NCBI GenBank assembly: GCA_013314755.1
Contig: JABUFA010000003.1
Coordinates: 1 to 64,000 of the forward strand
Direction of reading: 5' to 3'
Source: Chthonomonadia bacterium
Lineage (GTDB): Bacteria; Armatimonadota; HRBIN16
Length of the DNA stretch: 64,000 nucleotides
Positions 9,687 through 19,728 of this stretch are shown here, one piece after another (position 1 is the first letter of the stretch; each line of letters opens with the position of its first letter). The position numbers were made by a program, and so were the translations under genes. The notes beneath the pieces were generated by a model. It had not been told where the DNA came from. It saw only the letters and a program-made list of their open reading frames with translations, and made no database searches.

Positions 9687-10466
9687 TTACACCTCGCGCC
9701 GGTCAAAGATGATGACCGCGATAATCAGCAGAACCGCGATATACAGGATGGCATAGCCGATGTTCTGGATGTAGTACACCCCTTCGTTGATGATGCGCGT
9801 CTCCGGGTGGATAATCTTGTTCTGGATGTTGAAGTTGCCGAAGTTAGGCAGAAGGTAGTGGAGCACAGCACCGATGCCCTTCTGGATGATGGTGCGGTTC
9901 TCGCCCTTCATCAGCGACTCGGTGACGCTGGAAAGCGTACCGATGATGTACACCCCCAGGGACATGAAGAAGTTCACGAAGGGGGTCAGGAACACCGAGA
10001 AGAAAATCGCCAGCGATACCAGGATGCTCATCTGGAAGAAAATCATCAGAAACCCCTTCCAGAGGTCCAGAGCCTGTTTGGGCGTGCCTCGCCATGCCAC
10101 CACCACGAAGAAGACAATGCCCATGAACAGGATGTTGAACAGCATGGTGAGGATACCACCCAGAAACTTGCCCAGCACGAACTCGTATCGCTGAACCGGC
10201 TTGGAAAGCACGGTATAGATGGTGCGGCGTTCTATCTCGGCGGGTATCAGCGAGATGCCCATCACGATGCAGATGAACATAGATGCGAGCTGGATAACGC
10301 CCAGCCCCAGGCTTTTAAGCAGGGTCAGCTCCTCGCGCGGGGAGAGGAAGCTGAACAGGGGCGACAGAACAATCAGTACCAGTGCCCCAAATAGAAACAG
10401 CAACACCACACGCCGGCTCAACGCCTCACGCACGGTGTTGTAAGCGATAGCAAGTACTGCCGTCAT
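9687..10466 (-). CDS. ABC-2 type transporter permease
   Basis: 6-TM profile, IPAEIERRTIYTVLSKPVQRYEFVLGKFLG motif; adjacent ATPase. Confidence 0.92.
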   Translation of the reverse strand: MTAVLAIAYNTVREALSRRVVLLFLFGALVLIVLSPLFSFLSPREELTLLKSLGLGVIQLASMFICIVMGISLIPAEIERRTIYTVLSKPVQRYEFVLGKFLGGILTMLFNILFMGIVFFVVVAWRGTPKQALDLWKGFLMIFFQMSILVSLAIFFSVFLTPFVNFFMSLGVYIIGTLSSVTESLMKGENRTIIQKGIGAVLHYLLPNFGNFNIQNKIIHPETRIINEGVYYIQNIGYAILYIAVLLIIAVIIFDRREV

Positions 10467-11392
10467 TTCTTTTCGACCTCCTCAATCGTGGAAACGAAGA
10501 GCTCTTCCAGAGTGCGACGCTGTGGGATTAGCGAGCGGATGACGCCGTTGGCGCCTCGGATGATGTCCACCACCCTGTTAACAGAGGCGTCGTCTGGCTG
10601 GTGTACAATCACGCGCCCGTCCTGGCGCTGAACCTGTCCGCCCAGCGCGCGAATCTTCTCGGCGACGCCATCATCCACGTTCTCGGCAACGATTTCCACC
10701 CGTCCACTGGGTAGAAGTTCATCCAGCTTACCCGCCTTCAACAGCTTGCCGCGGTTGAGAATGGACACGCGGTCGCAGATGAGCTCCACTTCCAGCAGCT
10801 GGTGCGAGCTGAGGAACACCGTCTTGCCCTGCTGTTTCAGGCGGATAATCAGGTCACGGATTTCGATACGCGCCATCGGGTCCAGCCCGGAGGTCGGCTC
10901 ATCCAGGAAAAGCAGTTCGGGGTCGTTGATAAGCGCCTGCGCGACGCCAATGCGCTGCAACATTCCCTTCGAGTAGTTGCGCAGGGTTTTGTCCCCGTCG
11001 CGCGACAGCCCCACCATCTCCAACAGGGCATCTACTTTCTTCTTGCGCTCGCTGGCAGGGATGCCGAACAGGCGCGCGTAGAAATCGAGCACCTGTCGAC
11101 CGGTGAGGTACTCGTAGAAGTAGGGGCTTTCCGGCAGGTAGGCGATAATCTTTTTGACTCCCACATCGCCGATGGGCTTACCGAAAATCCAGGCATCGCC
11201 CTGGGTCGGGAAGATAAGCCCGAGCAGCATTTTAATGGTTGTGGTTTTGCCCGCGCCGTTGGGTCCTAAGAATCCGAAGATTTCTCCCTTATATACTTCC
11301 AGATGCAGGTCGTCCACAGCGCGGACCATTTTGCCTGTTGTTTTGTTCAGGTACTCCTTGGTGAGACCTTCGATTTTGATGGCTGACTCCAT
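10463..11392 (-). CDS. ABC transporter ATP-binding protein
   Basis: Walker A GPNGAGKTTT, signature YSKGMLQRIGVAQAL, Walker B LLFLDEPTSGLDP. Confidence 0.97.
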   Translation of the reverse strand: MESAIKIEGLTKEYLNKTTGKMVRAVDDLHLEVYKGEIFGFLGPNGAGKTTTIKMLLGLIFPTQGDAWIFGKPIGDVGVKKIIAYLPESPYFYEYLTGRQVLDFYARLFGIPASERKKKVDALLEMVGLSRDGDKTLRNYSKGMLQRIGVAQALINDPELLFLDEPTSGLDPMARIEIRDLIIRLKQQGKTVFLSSHQLLEVELICDRVSILNRGKLLKAGKLDELLPSGRVEIVAENVDDGVAEKIRALGGQVQRQDGRVIVHQPDDASVNRVVDIIRGANGVIRSLIPQRRTLEELFVSTIEEVEKK

Positions 11393-11649
11393 CGGTTATA
11401 CCTTGCCTCCTTTTGGTTGGCGCCCGTGATATGGGTTTTGTGGCAAAAACCACCGTGCGATAGTATACCGAAAGCCCTGCGCGGTGTCAAACGGTGCCGT
11501 TCCTGCAGCAGGGCTCATACAGTATATACGGAAAGGAAGGCAAAAAGGTGCCCTCTGTGCCCGAAGGTTTCACGGTTTTTGGGAAAAACCGGTGGGTTTA
11601 CGGATAGGGGCGGGGTTGGAAGATTTTCCGCGTATCCTCGCAAAAAGGC

Positions 11650-11678
11650 TTGCAGTGTTACAAATCTTGTGTTATAAT
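11650..11678 (+). promoter_or_regulatory. Sigma70-like promoter TTGCAG-N17-TATAAT
   Basis: Near-consensus boxes with 17 bp spacer, 30 bp upstream of ATG 11708. Confidence 0.75.
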
Positions 11679-11707
11679 AGAACAAACCGTATCGTGGGAG
11701 AGTGAGC

Positions 11708-12768
11708 ATGAAAGCATCAATTGCCATAGCAATCGTGTTCATGTGCTTCTCCAGTCTCCCAGCAACGGGGGGGGTACAGCTCCCTTCGCCGGGCCGTACA
11801 CCTTCGTTAGCCTAAATCTCCAGCAAGATACCGCCACGGACCCCGACAGCTTGCTCCGACAGGCGTACGCCATCAAAAGCGAGGGCAAACGGGAAGAAGC
11901 GCGTTCACTGTTTGAGAAGTTGATGCAGGACTACCCACGCACCGCTGCGGGGGTGGAGGCGCGCTGGATGGTCGCCTACTATCGCCTCAACGACAGGCAG
12001 TTCGACGAGGCGCAGAGGCTGTTCCAGCAGGTGGCAGATGACCCACTGGCAAAACCCGACATCGCAGCGGAGGCGTTGCTGCAAACGGGCTTTGTGTATC
12101 TCTCCCGTTTTTGGGCAGAGCCGCCCGTGTCTGGGGAGGAGCGATACAAGCTTCTGGAGGCGGCAAAGACGCGGCTGCTGCAGATTGCCAAGTACCTTTC
12201 CGCACGCACAGACGAGGTGGCGCGTACCGCGGCAGCCTACGCTTGGCTGGGAGTGGGAGAAGCGTTTTTGTATCAAGGCGACCCGCAAGGGGCAGAACCC
12301 CACTATCGGACGATTGTGGCGATGAAGGAGGGGGTCTCTCCGGTAGTTTTAGCGCAAGCGTGGTATGCGCTGGGCGTCAGCCTGTATCGGCAGCGTCGGT
12401 ATGGCGAGGCGCTGCAGGCGTTCGAGGCGGTGAAGCAATTCGGCGAGTCGGGCGAGGGGATAGTGCTTCGCTCGTTGGCGCTGGGGAACGCGTTGCCGGA
12501 ACGGGCGTGGCTGTGGCAAGGAGCGATTTGGGCACGATTGGGCAATGTGCCACGTTCGGTCGCTGCACTGGAACAGGGATTAGGGCGTCCGGAACGTCTG
12601 GCGGATGCGGGCAATGCAGCGTTATTGGCGCAGGCGCAGCGTTCGCTGACGGCGATGCGTCAGGCATTAGTTCGCCAACAGGAGCGCCAGCAGAGGCTGG
12701 CGGAGTTGCAACGACTGGCACAGCAGTTAGAGCGCAGTAGTGTGTCGGCGGTGCGCACGGTTCGTTAA
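11708..12768 (+). CDS. Secreted TPR-repeat protein; signal peptide and body in different frames across G8 (apparent frameshift)
   Basis: ATG 11708 with upstream GGAGAG reads MKASIAIAIVFMCFSSLPATGG then stops after 35 codons; the body ORF (…GGGTAPFAGPYTFVSLNLQQDTATDPDSLLRQAYAIKSEGK) is in the frame reached by -1 slippage at 11767-11774. Confidence 0.75.
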
Positions 12769-12783
12769 GAGGGAGGGCCACAG

Positions 12784-15700
12784 ATGCGACGTTCAGGTAT
12801 TGTTCTAATACTGACAGGGCTGCTGTTTGGCTTTTGCGCGTTCAGTTGGGGCAAGGCGAACAAGGCGGGCGACCCGCCTCCGGGCGTGGAACCACCACCG
12901 CCGCCGTGGACAGGTTGTTGCCCCTTTGACCCGCCGGGTTGTCCCGTGCCGGATCCTGGGGAGGGAGGCGAACCTCCGGGCGGTGGCGGTACGTGCGCAC
13001 CGGTGGGAGCATATCCGATGTATGCGCCCAGTGCAGGCGACCCTGTGAATCTGGCAGCCGGGGTGGAGGCGTACCGCCCGACAGACGACCTGTTGGTGTA
13101 CAATCCGTATGGTCCGCGTGTGGTATGGCGACGGCATTACTATGGCGGTCTGGCGGCAGGCGACGGTTATAGTTCGCCCGGTTTGCCTGTCGGCTGGGTG
13201 CACTCCTATGACATTACCTTGCAAAACACGGGTGAAAGTTGGGATGTGACGCTGGTCTACCCGTATGGCGCGGCGGAGCCTCTGCAGGCGGAATTGAACG
13301 CGCAAGGGCAACCGACAGGAGTCTTGACCCCTCCGAGTGGTAGCCCCTACCTCGTGCACGGAGTACCATCGCCAACACCGTATGTGTGGCAGTCGGTGAC
13401 CATCACCTGGCGCGATCAGACGCAGTGGACGTTCGTGCCTCTCAACGGCAATGTATATGTTTTGAGTGCGATTACCAACCGCGTCGGACGTTCAGTTACC
13501 CTCACATGGGATGCAGGGCGTCGGCTGCTACGGGTGACGGAGGCGGGAAGCGGCATGGTGTTGTTAAGCCTGACCTACAATGCCCAGAACCTGGTGGCTT
13601 CGGTTACCGATGCGTATGGTCGTCAGGTGTCTTACCAGTATTCAGTTCCCGCCAATCTATCGGTGCTGTGCCTGACGTGGGTGTCACAGGTGGTGCCAGC
13701 AGGTACTCCGAACCCACCAATGCGCTATTCTTATGGATATGTGGCGTATGGTACGGATAAGCCACTGCTTTCCAGCATTACCGTGCCCAGTCCTACCGGT
13801 ATGGGAAGCGCGACCTCCACGTTGCAATACAGCAACGGACGCGTAGTGGCGCGGGTAGACGCCAGCGGCAATCGCACAGAGTACCAATATGACCTTACGG
13901 GACAAGCAACGACGGTGACGGTCAAAGACCCAGCGGGTAACTTGGTATACCGGTGGATACAGAAGTATACCGGCTCCCGCTGCAACGCGGGCACCGTAGA
14001 CGCACTGGGCAACCAGAGCACCGTCGAGTATAACGACCCCGCGAACCCGTATCGGCCCACGCGCATTGTGGACCGGGATGGTAAGCAGACCACCTACACC
14101 TACGATGCGTACGGCAACGTACTGACGGTGACCAACCCGCGGGGCGTCACGACCACCTACACCTACGACTACTCGGCCTTCCCACTCGGACGTCTGGTAC
14201 AGGTGCAGGAGGGTAGCAAGCCGCCCACCACCTATACCTACTACGAGCCATCGGGTTTGGTGCAGAGCGTGACCTCGCCCAAGCCGGGTTCAGTGAACGG
14301 GGAGACGGTGACTACCAGCTACACGTATGATGCACTGGGCAATGTGTTAACGGTGACGGCGCCGGGCAACAACGCGACGCCGCTGATGGTGACCACCTAC
14401 AACTACACGCAGGACGGCAGTTACACACAGCCTGCCAAAGTAGGGCAGCCCCTGACGGTGACGGACAATCTGGGCAATGTCACGCACTACCGGTACGATG
14501 CGCGGGGCAACCGCACGGTGGTGATAGACGCCAACGGCAACCGCACGGACTTTGCCTACAACATCGCCGACCAGCTGGCGGAGGTGCAGTATCCGGCGAC
14601 CGGTCAGCAAGGCAGCGGGCGGGCGCGCACGCAAAACGTGTATCTGTATGCGGGTGGGCCGCTGCGACAGGTGCTGGAGTTTGACGAGAGCGGCACCCAA
14701 ATCCGGCAGGTGACTTACACCTACGGGGCAGAGGGGCAGTTGCTACAGCGCACGGGCAGCACGGAGGTGGTCAGTTACGTCTATGATGCCGCTTATCGGG
14801 TGGTCCAGGTGCGCGATGGGAAGGGCAATGCCACGTCGTTCGCGTACAACCTGCGCGGCGATTTGTTGCAAATCACCTATCCGGGTGGGGATAGCGTGCA
14901 GTTTGCGTATGACGCCGCCGGGCGCGTGGTGCAACGGAGGGATGGACGAGGTATCTTGACCAACTATGTGTATAACGACCCCGAAGGGCTGTTGACCGGC
15001 ATCGAGTATCCGGCTTACCCTGCGCTGAACGTGAGTTTCACGTATGACTCCGATGGTCGACGAGCGAGCATGACCGACGCTACAGGGATAACCACCTACA
15101 GTTACGACCATGTGGGCAACCTGTTGAGCGTAAGCGTGACCTATGCGGGCTTGCCGACGCGGGTCATCACCTACAGTTACTATCCGGATGGCAGTCGGGC
15201 AACCATGAGTACTCCAGCGGGCACGTATACCCACAGTTATGACGCCGCTGGTCGCCTCGTGGGGCTAAGCGCACTGGGTTGGAGCGCGAGCTGGACCTAC
15301 GCGCCCAACGGCTGGCTGTTGACTCAGACGCTGAACGGGGCAAGTACGACATACGAGTATAATGCGCGCGGCTTCTTAACCCGCTTGACCAACCGCGACG
15401 CCAGGGGCAATGTACTGTCGGACTTCCAGAACCTGCGTTACGACGGGGTGGGCAACCGCACGCAGATGACGGTGTCGTTCCCCGCCATGCCCAGTTTGGG
15501 AGGGGTGACCAACTACAGTTACGACACCAAGAACCAGTTACTGCAGGAGCAGTCCACACGGGTGGGAGGCTACACCTTCACCTTCGTTTACGACCCTGCA
15601 CAAAACCCGACGCAGTTCAAGGGGCAGTCTCGCACTTACAACGCGAACAACCAGCTCATCGGTGCGGGCTTTGCGTATGACGGCAACGGCAACCCGGTGC

Positions 15701-16638
15701 TGTATAAGGGCGTGAACCTGTCGTTTGACGCCGAGAACCGGATGACCGCTTATGGGAACATCCTCACTGCCGGTTACAACGGGGACGGCTTGCGCGCATG
15801 GAAACAGACGGCGTCGGGCAGGAGGTATTATCTGTATGACGGCGAAGAGTTAGTGTGTGAGCTGGACGCGGCGGGCAACCCCGTGGCAGGGGTAGTGTTT
15901 GGGGCGAACGGCTTGCTGGTGTATGGCGCCACCGGCTACCAGTTTGACCCGCAGGGCAACGCCACGCACCTGATGGACGATGACGGTTTGGTGGTAGCGC
16001 ACCTTGCCTACGATGCGTGGGGTCAGCGCATGTCTGGTAATAACCCGACACCATACGGCTACAAAGGACAGTGGGGCTACTACACGGACGGAGAGACAGG
16101 TCTACTGCTTCTAACGCACCGTTACCTTGACCCCGCGACAGGGCGGTTTTTGACCCGAGACCCGATTGGGGTGGAGGGTGGGATTAATCTGTATGCGTAT
16201 GTGGGCAATGGGGTGGTTATCGGAAGCGACCGTTCGGGCTTGAAATTAGAGTTTTGCACGCGACCGGTAGGGCCTTGCGATCAGCACAACGCCAAGTTTT
16301 GTCATTGGTTCTTTGCCAGCACCGAATGTGGGTGTGTTGGATATGGTCCACAAGGGCCACATGATGACTGTTCGGAACACTTTGGCAAAAAAGAGCACTG
16401 GTGTAAGCGAGTTAACACCACCCCGTCTCAAGAGCGGTGCATCTGCGAGAATTTCAGGAACGCCCAGAAAGGATGGAAAATGTGTGGTGAACAGTGGCTC
16501 CCTAAAGGCGGCAAGGAAGGTGCTTATAATTGGCTCGACCATAACTGTCAGCACTTTATCATCTGCTTAGCTAGAAAGTGCGGAGTAAAGTATCCATTTC
16601 CGCCCTCGTTAACACCTTATCATCCAAAGGTATATTGA
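12784..16638 (+). CDS. Secreted RHS/YD-repeat protein with RHS core and Cys-rich variable C-terminal domain
   Basis: Signal peptide; many YD repeats (YDAAGRVV, YDALGNVLTV); RHS core YGYKGQWGYYTDGETGLLLLTHRYLDPATGRFLTRDPIG; unique approx. 140 aa C-terminus with 13 Cys and NCQHF. Confidence 0.93.
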   Translation: MRRSGIVLILTGLLFGFCAFSWGKANKAGDPPPGVEPPPPPWTGCCPFDPPGCPVPDPGEGGEPPGGGGTCAPVGAYPMYAPSAGDPVNLAAGVEAYRPTDDLLVYNPYGPRVVWRRHYYGGLAAGDGYSSPGLPVGWVHSYDITLQNTGESWDVTLVYPYGAAEPLQAELNAQGQPTGVLTPPSGSPYLVHGVPSPTPYVWQSVTITWRDQTQWTFVPLNGNVYVLSAITNRVGRSVTLTWDAGRRLLRVTEAGSGMVLLSLTYNAQNLVASVTDAYGRQVSYQYSVPANLSVLCLTWVSQVVPAGTPNPPMRYSYGYVAYGTDKPLLSSITVPSPTGMGSATSTLQYSNGRVVARVDASGNRTEYQYDLTGQATTVTVKDPAGNLVYRWIQKYTGSRCNAGTVDALGNQSTVEYNDPANPYRPTRIVDRDGKQTTYTYDAYGNVLTVTNPRGVTTTYTYDYSAFPLGRLVQVQEGSKPPTTYTYYEPSGLVQSVTSPKPGSVNGETVTTSYTYDALGNVLTVTAPGNNATPLMVTTYNYTQDGSYTQPAKVGQPLTVTDNLGNVTHYRYDARGNRTVVIDANGNRTDFAYNIADQLAEVQYPATGQQGSGRARTQNVYLYAGGPLRQVLEFDESGTQIRQVTYTYGAEGQLLQRTGSTEVVSYVYDAAYRVVQVRDGKGNATSFAYNLRGDLLQITYPGGDSVQFAYDAAGRVVQRRDGRGILTNYVYNDPEGLLTGIEYPAYPALNVSFTYDSDGRRASMTDATGITTYSYDHVGNLLSVSVTYAGLPTRVITYSYYPDGSRATMSTPAGTYTHSYDAAGRLVGLSALGWSASWTYAPNGWLLTQTLNGASTTYEYNARGFLTRLTNRDARGNVLSDFQNLRYDGVGNRTQMTVSFPAMPSLGGVTNYSYDTKNQLLQEQSTRVGGYTFTFVYDPAQNPTQFKGQSRTYNANNQLIGAGFAYDGNGNPVLYKGVNLSFDAENRMTAYGNILTAGYNGDGLRAWKQTASGRRYYLYDGEELVCELDAAGNPVAGVVFGANGLLVYGATGYQFDPQGNATHLMDDDGLVVAHLAYDAWGQRMSGNNPTPYGYKGQWGYYTDGETGLLLLTHRYLDPATGRFLTRDPIGVEGGINLYAYVGNGVVIGSDRSGLKLEFCTRPVGPCDQHNAKFCHWFFASTECGCVGYGPQGPHDDCSEHFGKKEHWCKRVNTTPSQERCICENFRNAQKGWKMCGEQWLPKGGKEGAYNWLDHNCQHFIICLARKCGVKYPFPPSLTPYHPKVY

Positions 16639-16649
16639 GGTGTGAAAGC

Positions 16650-17585
16650 GTGCGAACTGAAACTGAGACGAATGTCCTTTGCCGTTGGGTCATTGTCGTC
16701 TTCGCGGTTGGGAGTGTTGGGTATTGGCTTTCGTTCGTGGGCGTAACCTTATTGTGGTTTTCTGTCGACCCACCCCCCGAGTTCACCTGGCCAGACTTGC
16801 CATTGTATGAAAAGGTCCACCTGCTGTTCTTGTTAAGCGCCGCGTGGTACAACGTCTACTTTGCCTTTCTATTCCAGACTGCTCTTAGCGCCACCATCCT
16901 CTTTTACTGGGTAGAGCTAGATAGTGCATATCGACCTCGTCCTGTGAATCTTTCTGCTGCTGCAGCGCTGTTGATTGTCGGCAGTCTGTTCTTGTTCGCG
17001 ATACAGAAGAGAGGGCAAATTGACTGGGACTGGCTTCAATACGTGTATTTGCCAACTATAATCTGCACCTTTGTAGTGGGAATGTTCTTCGTGCCCTGGT
17101 TAGCCTCAAGATGGCGTATTCGCCAAACAGACATCAGTATTCGGGTGCTCCTGCACAGGGTGGTTTCATGGTACTCTTGCGTTTTTGTAGGGGCTGCCGT
17201 TTTATGGGGGGCGAGCCGTTTTCTTCCTCCGAACGAGTTTGGCTCGCTCGCGGAGCCAGTCAGTTTATTGACCTATGCCCTCAGATTATCTCCCACGCCA
17301 TGGTGGATAATACTTCCTGCTATTGTTGCCGTAGTGCTACCTGCTTGCTTAATCAGCTTACTGTATCCCTGGTCTGCGGTTTCGGAGTTACGGTGTGTAT
17401 CGGTGTTAGCCAGTTCAATGTTAGCTGGCGTGCTACTGTTTGACGTCCTTACCAGCGCTCAGCAGCAATCGTTGCCGTGGCCGACTGTAGTGTTGGTGAC
17501 GTTGATAGCAGCGGCGGTACTACTCGGCGATCGGCTTTGCAAGAGCTTGGTAAGTGTACGCCGTCGCTACCATCTAGGCGGTTAG
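16650..17585 (+). CDS. Polytopic membrane protein, candidate immunity protein for the upstream Rhs C-terminal domain
   Basis: About 8 hydrophobic segments; starts (GTG 16650) 12 bp after the Rhs stop; lies between the Rhs gene and the orphan Rhs tip. Confidence 0.6.
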   Translation: MRTETETNVLCRWVIVVFAVGSVGYWLSFVGVTLLWFSVDPPPEFTWPDLPLYEKVHLLFLLSAAWYNVYFAFLFQTALSATILFYWVELDSAYRPRPVNLSAAAALLIVGSLFLFAIQKRGQIDWDWLQYVYLPTIICTFVVGMFFVPWLASRWRIRQTDISIRVLLHRVVSWYSCVFVGAAVLWGASRFLPPNEFGSLAEPVSLLTYALRLSPTPWWIILPAIVAVVLPACLISLLYPWSAVSELRCVSVLASSMLAGVLLFDVLTSAQQQSLPWPTVVLVTLIAAAVLLGDRLCKSLVSVRRRYHLGG

Positions 17586-17645
17586 GAATGTGATAAGCAA
17601 AAGCATCTGTCAGGCAGTAGCACCCGGAATTAGCGCATATGCGGC

Positions 17646-18305
17646 ATGAACAACACGCGATACGGCTACAAAGGGCAGTGGGGTTACTACACCGACGGGG
17701 AGACAGGACTGCTGTTACTGACGCACCGTTACTTAGACCCCGCGACAGGAAGGTTTTTGACCCGAGACCCGGTGGGGTTTGACGGGGGAATCAATCTGTA
17801 TGCGTATGTGAGGAATGGGGTGGTGATGGGAAGCGACCCGGCTGGCTTGCACAATAAAGACAAGTGTTTCGAAGCCATCCGAGAGGCGCGCGAACTGGCA
17901 GATAAAATTGAGGAACACTTACAGAAAATAAGAGATAACCTGCCATCCATGGCTGGACTGTGTATTCCCAACGAGCTTTGTGCTGCTCTTCCCCGAAGAC
18001 CTGCCGATAAGACGCTGTTTGAAAAATGGGAAGAGTATCGGGGGCATGTGCGGGACGTAGAGGGCTTGAAACGTACACTAGAAGAGGAACCAAGAAAGAT
18101 AGACAATAACTGTAACAATCATTGGAAAAACTACTTCGGGGCGGAAATCAAGTATTTCCAAAGTGTCCTGATTGCACCCGTCCCTGAAGGGTCTGGCGGC
18201 GTATTCCCTTGCATTCCACTACCGGACATGAGAGTGCCTCGTGTGCCCCTGCCACGTCCGGTGCCAATCCGCCCACCGATGATTGTGCCAGTCTCGTTGC
18301 GCTGA
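17646..18305 (+). CDS. Orphan RHS core tip with alternative C-terminal domain (Rhs-CT cassette)
   Basis: Begins MNNTRYGYKGQWGYYTDGETGLLLLTHRYLDPATGRFLTRDPVGFDGGINLYAYVRNGVVMGSDPAGL, near-identical to 16.05-16.24 kb, then unrelated helical/Pro-rich C-terminus. Confidence 0.85.
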   Translation: MNNTRYGYKGQWGYYTDGETGLLLLTHRYLDPATGRFLTRDPVGFDGGINLYAYVRNGVVMGSDPAGLHNKDKCFEAIREARELADKIEEHLQKIRDNLPSMAGLCIPNELCAALPRRPADKTLFEKWEEYRGHVRDVEGLKRTLEEEPRKIDNNCNNHWKNYFGAEIKYFQSVLIAPVPEGSGGVFPCIPLPDMRVPRVPLPRPVPIRPPMIVPVSLR

Positions 18306-19093
18306 TGACGCACTCCTGCCGCCATATTCGTTACTGGCTCAAGCGATGGGCGCATGGCAAGCGAGACGAAAGCCTCAGACGCTTCAGACAACGGCTGGGC
18401 ATCCTCCCTTTGAAAGAGGCGTACTTGCAGGTGCTCGCCTGCGTCAAGAATAGTGATGACCCAGACATCATTGAGACAACCCCGCTGCTCTTGCGGGAAG
18501 TACGCAATTGGCACAGGAAGGTTCCCAACCGAACGCACCAGCAGGTGTGGTACTCCCTGAGGCATTTCATCTCTCGACGCCTCAGACAACGTCGCGTCAA
18601 AGTGCTTGAGGCTGCCTTACACGCCGTCGACAACGCTTTTTGCTACAGTACTGCCGACAAGCGGCGGCTATTCCTGCAAAGCATTCTGCATCCGCAGCCA
18701 CAGGTTTGGCTGACGATTGTTGACTGGGCGGAGTATGTGCTGTGGCGTGACCTGGTTTCTTTGCTTTTGCGGGAAACAGCATGGCGGAGCGGAACCGCGT
18801 GGAACGTGCTATTTGCTCTAGACATCGCCGTGATAGACCGCATGGACGAGGAGCAAAGAGAGGGACTTTTAGGCGCTCTAAAAGAGGTACTGTTTTACGT
18901 AGACCAGTTGTGTGTGAGGCGAGAGGTAGAAGAGATGGCACTGTGGAAGATTTGCGAGACGATAGGGTTCCACATTCGGGGGGATGCCGCTAAAACCATC
19001 TTGGAACAGGTGGCAAAGGAGTGCCGCAGCTGGGCTGTTCGAGCCCAATGCCTTAGCGCTATCCGTGACTACTGGGAAGCAGACGCATGGTAG
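18305..19093 (+). CDS. Alpha-helical (HEAT-like) protein, candidate immunity for the orphan Rhs tip
   Basis: ATG 18305 overlaps the TGA of the preceding cassette (TGATG); helical, Leu/Trp-rich. Confidence 0.65.
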   Translation: MTHSCRHIRYWLKRWAHGKRDESLRRFRQRLGILPLKEAYLQVLACVKNSDDPDIIETTPLLLREVRNWHRKVPNRTHQQVWYSLRHFISRRLRQRRVKVLEAALHAVDNAFCYSTADKRRLFLQSILHPQPQVWLTIVDWAEYVLWRDLVSLLLRETAWRSGTAWNVLFALDIAVIDRMDEEQREGLLGALKEVLFYVDQLCVRREVEEMALWKICETIGFHIRGDAAKTILEQVAKECRSWAVRAQCLSAIRDYWEADAW

Positions 19094-19135
19094 GGTATCA
19101 TATATCCAGCAGAGGCGGTTGTGCATTCGGAGGGA

Positions 19136-19378
19136 ATGATGAGCACTTCTACTTGGCAGGAGCGCATCGTGATTGACCCCAGCATCTGTCACGGCAAGCC
19201 GGTCATTCGCGGGTTGCGTTATCCCGTGGAGACCATTCTGGAACTGATGGCTTCGGGGATGACCTTTGAGCAGATACTGGAGGACTATCCCGACCTCGAG
19301 CGTGAGGACCTGGTGGCGTGCCTGCAGTATGCGGTGAAGATGGTGCGCACGGAGCAGTTACAGGAACTGGTGCGATGA
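19136..19378 (+). CDS. DUF433 domain antitoxin-like protein
   Basis: IVIDPSICHGKPVIRGLRYPVETILELMASGMTFEQILEDYPDLEREDLVACLQYA. Confidence 0.92.
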   Translation: MMSTSTWQERIVIDPSICHGKPVIRGLRYPVETILELMASGMTFEQILEDYPDLEREDLVACLQYAVKMVRTEQLQELVR

Positions 19379-19728
19379 GGTTTCTGGTCGACGCGCAGCT
19401 ACCCCGAAGGTTGGCGTCCTTCTTGCAGCAGGCGGGGCACGAGGCAATACACACTCTGGATTTGCCCGAGGGGAACCGCACCCCAGATGAGGAGATAGAG
19501 GCTACCTCACGGGAGCAACACGCTGTGCTGGTCACCAAAGACAGAGGCTTCATCCACCATCTTGCGCTCGGAACAGGGGCGTACAAACTGCTGTTGATAA
19601 GCACTCGTAATATCAGTAACGATGAATTACTGTCTCTGTTTGTTGGACATCTTGCCGATGTGGAGATGGCATTGCAGGGGCATGCATTTGTGGAATTGAC
19701 GCGCGAGCGGTTGATTGTTCATTGGTAA
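19375..19728 (+). CDS. DUF5615 PIN-like toxin-family protein
   Basis: MRFLVDAQLPRRLASFLQQAGHEAIHTLDLPEGNRTPDEEI...VLVTKDRGF; ATGA overlap with DUF433 gene. Confidence 0.92.
   Translation: MRFLVDAQLPRRLASFLQQAGHEAIHTLDLPEGNRTPDEEIEATSREQHAVLVTKDRGFIHHLALGTGAYKLLLISTRNISNDELLSLFVGHLADVEMALQGHAFVELTRERLIVHW

Noticed and set aside
11573-11591. cggttttt-ggg-aaaaaccg hairpin as terminator
   Set aside because: Lies between divergent genes with no upstream gene ending there; could be a regulatory palindrome but no support
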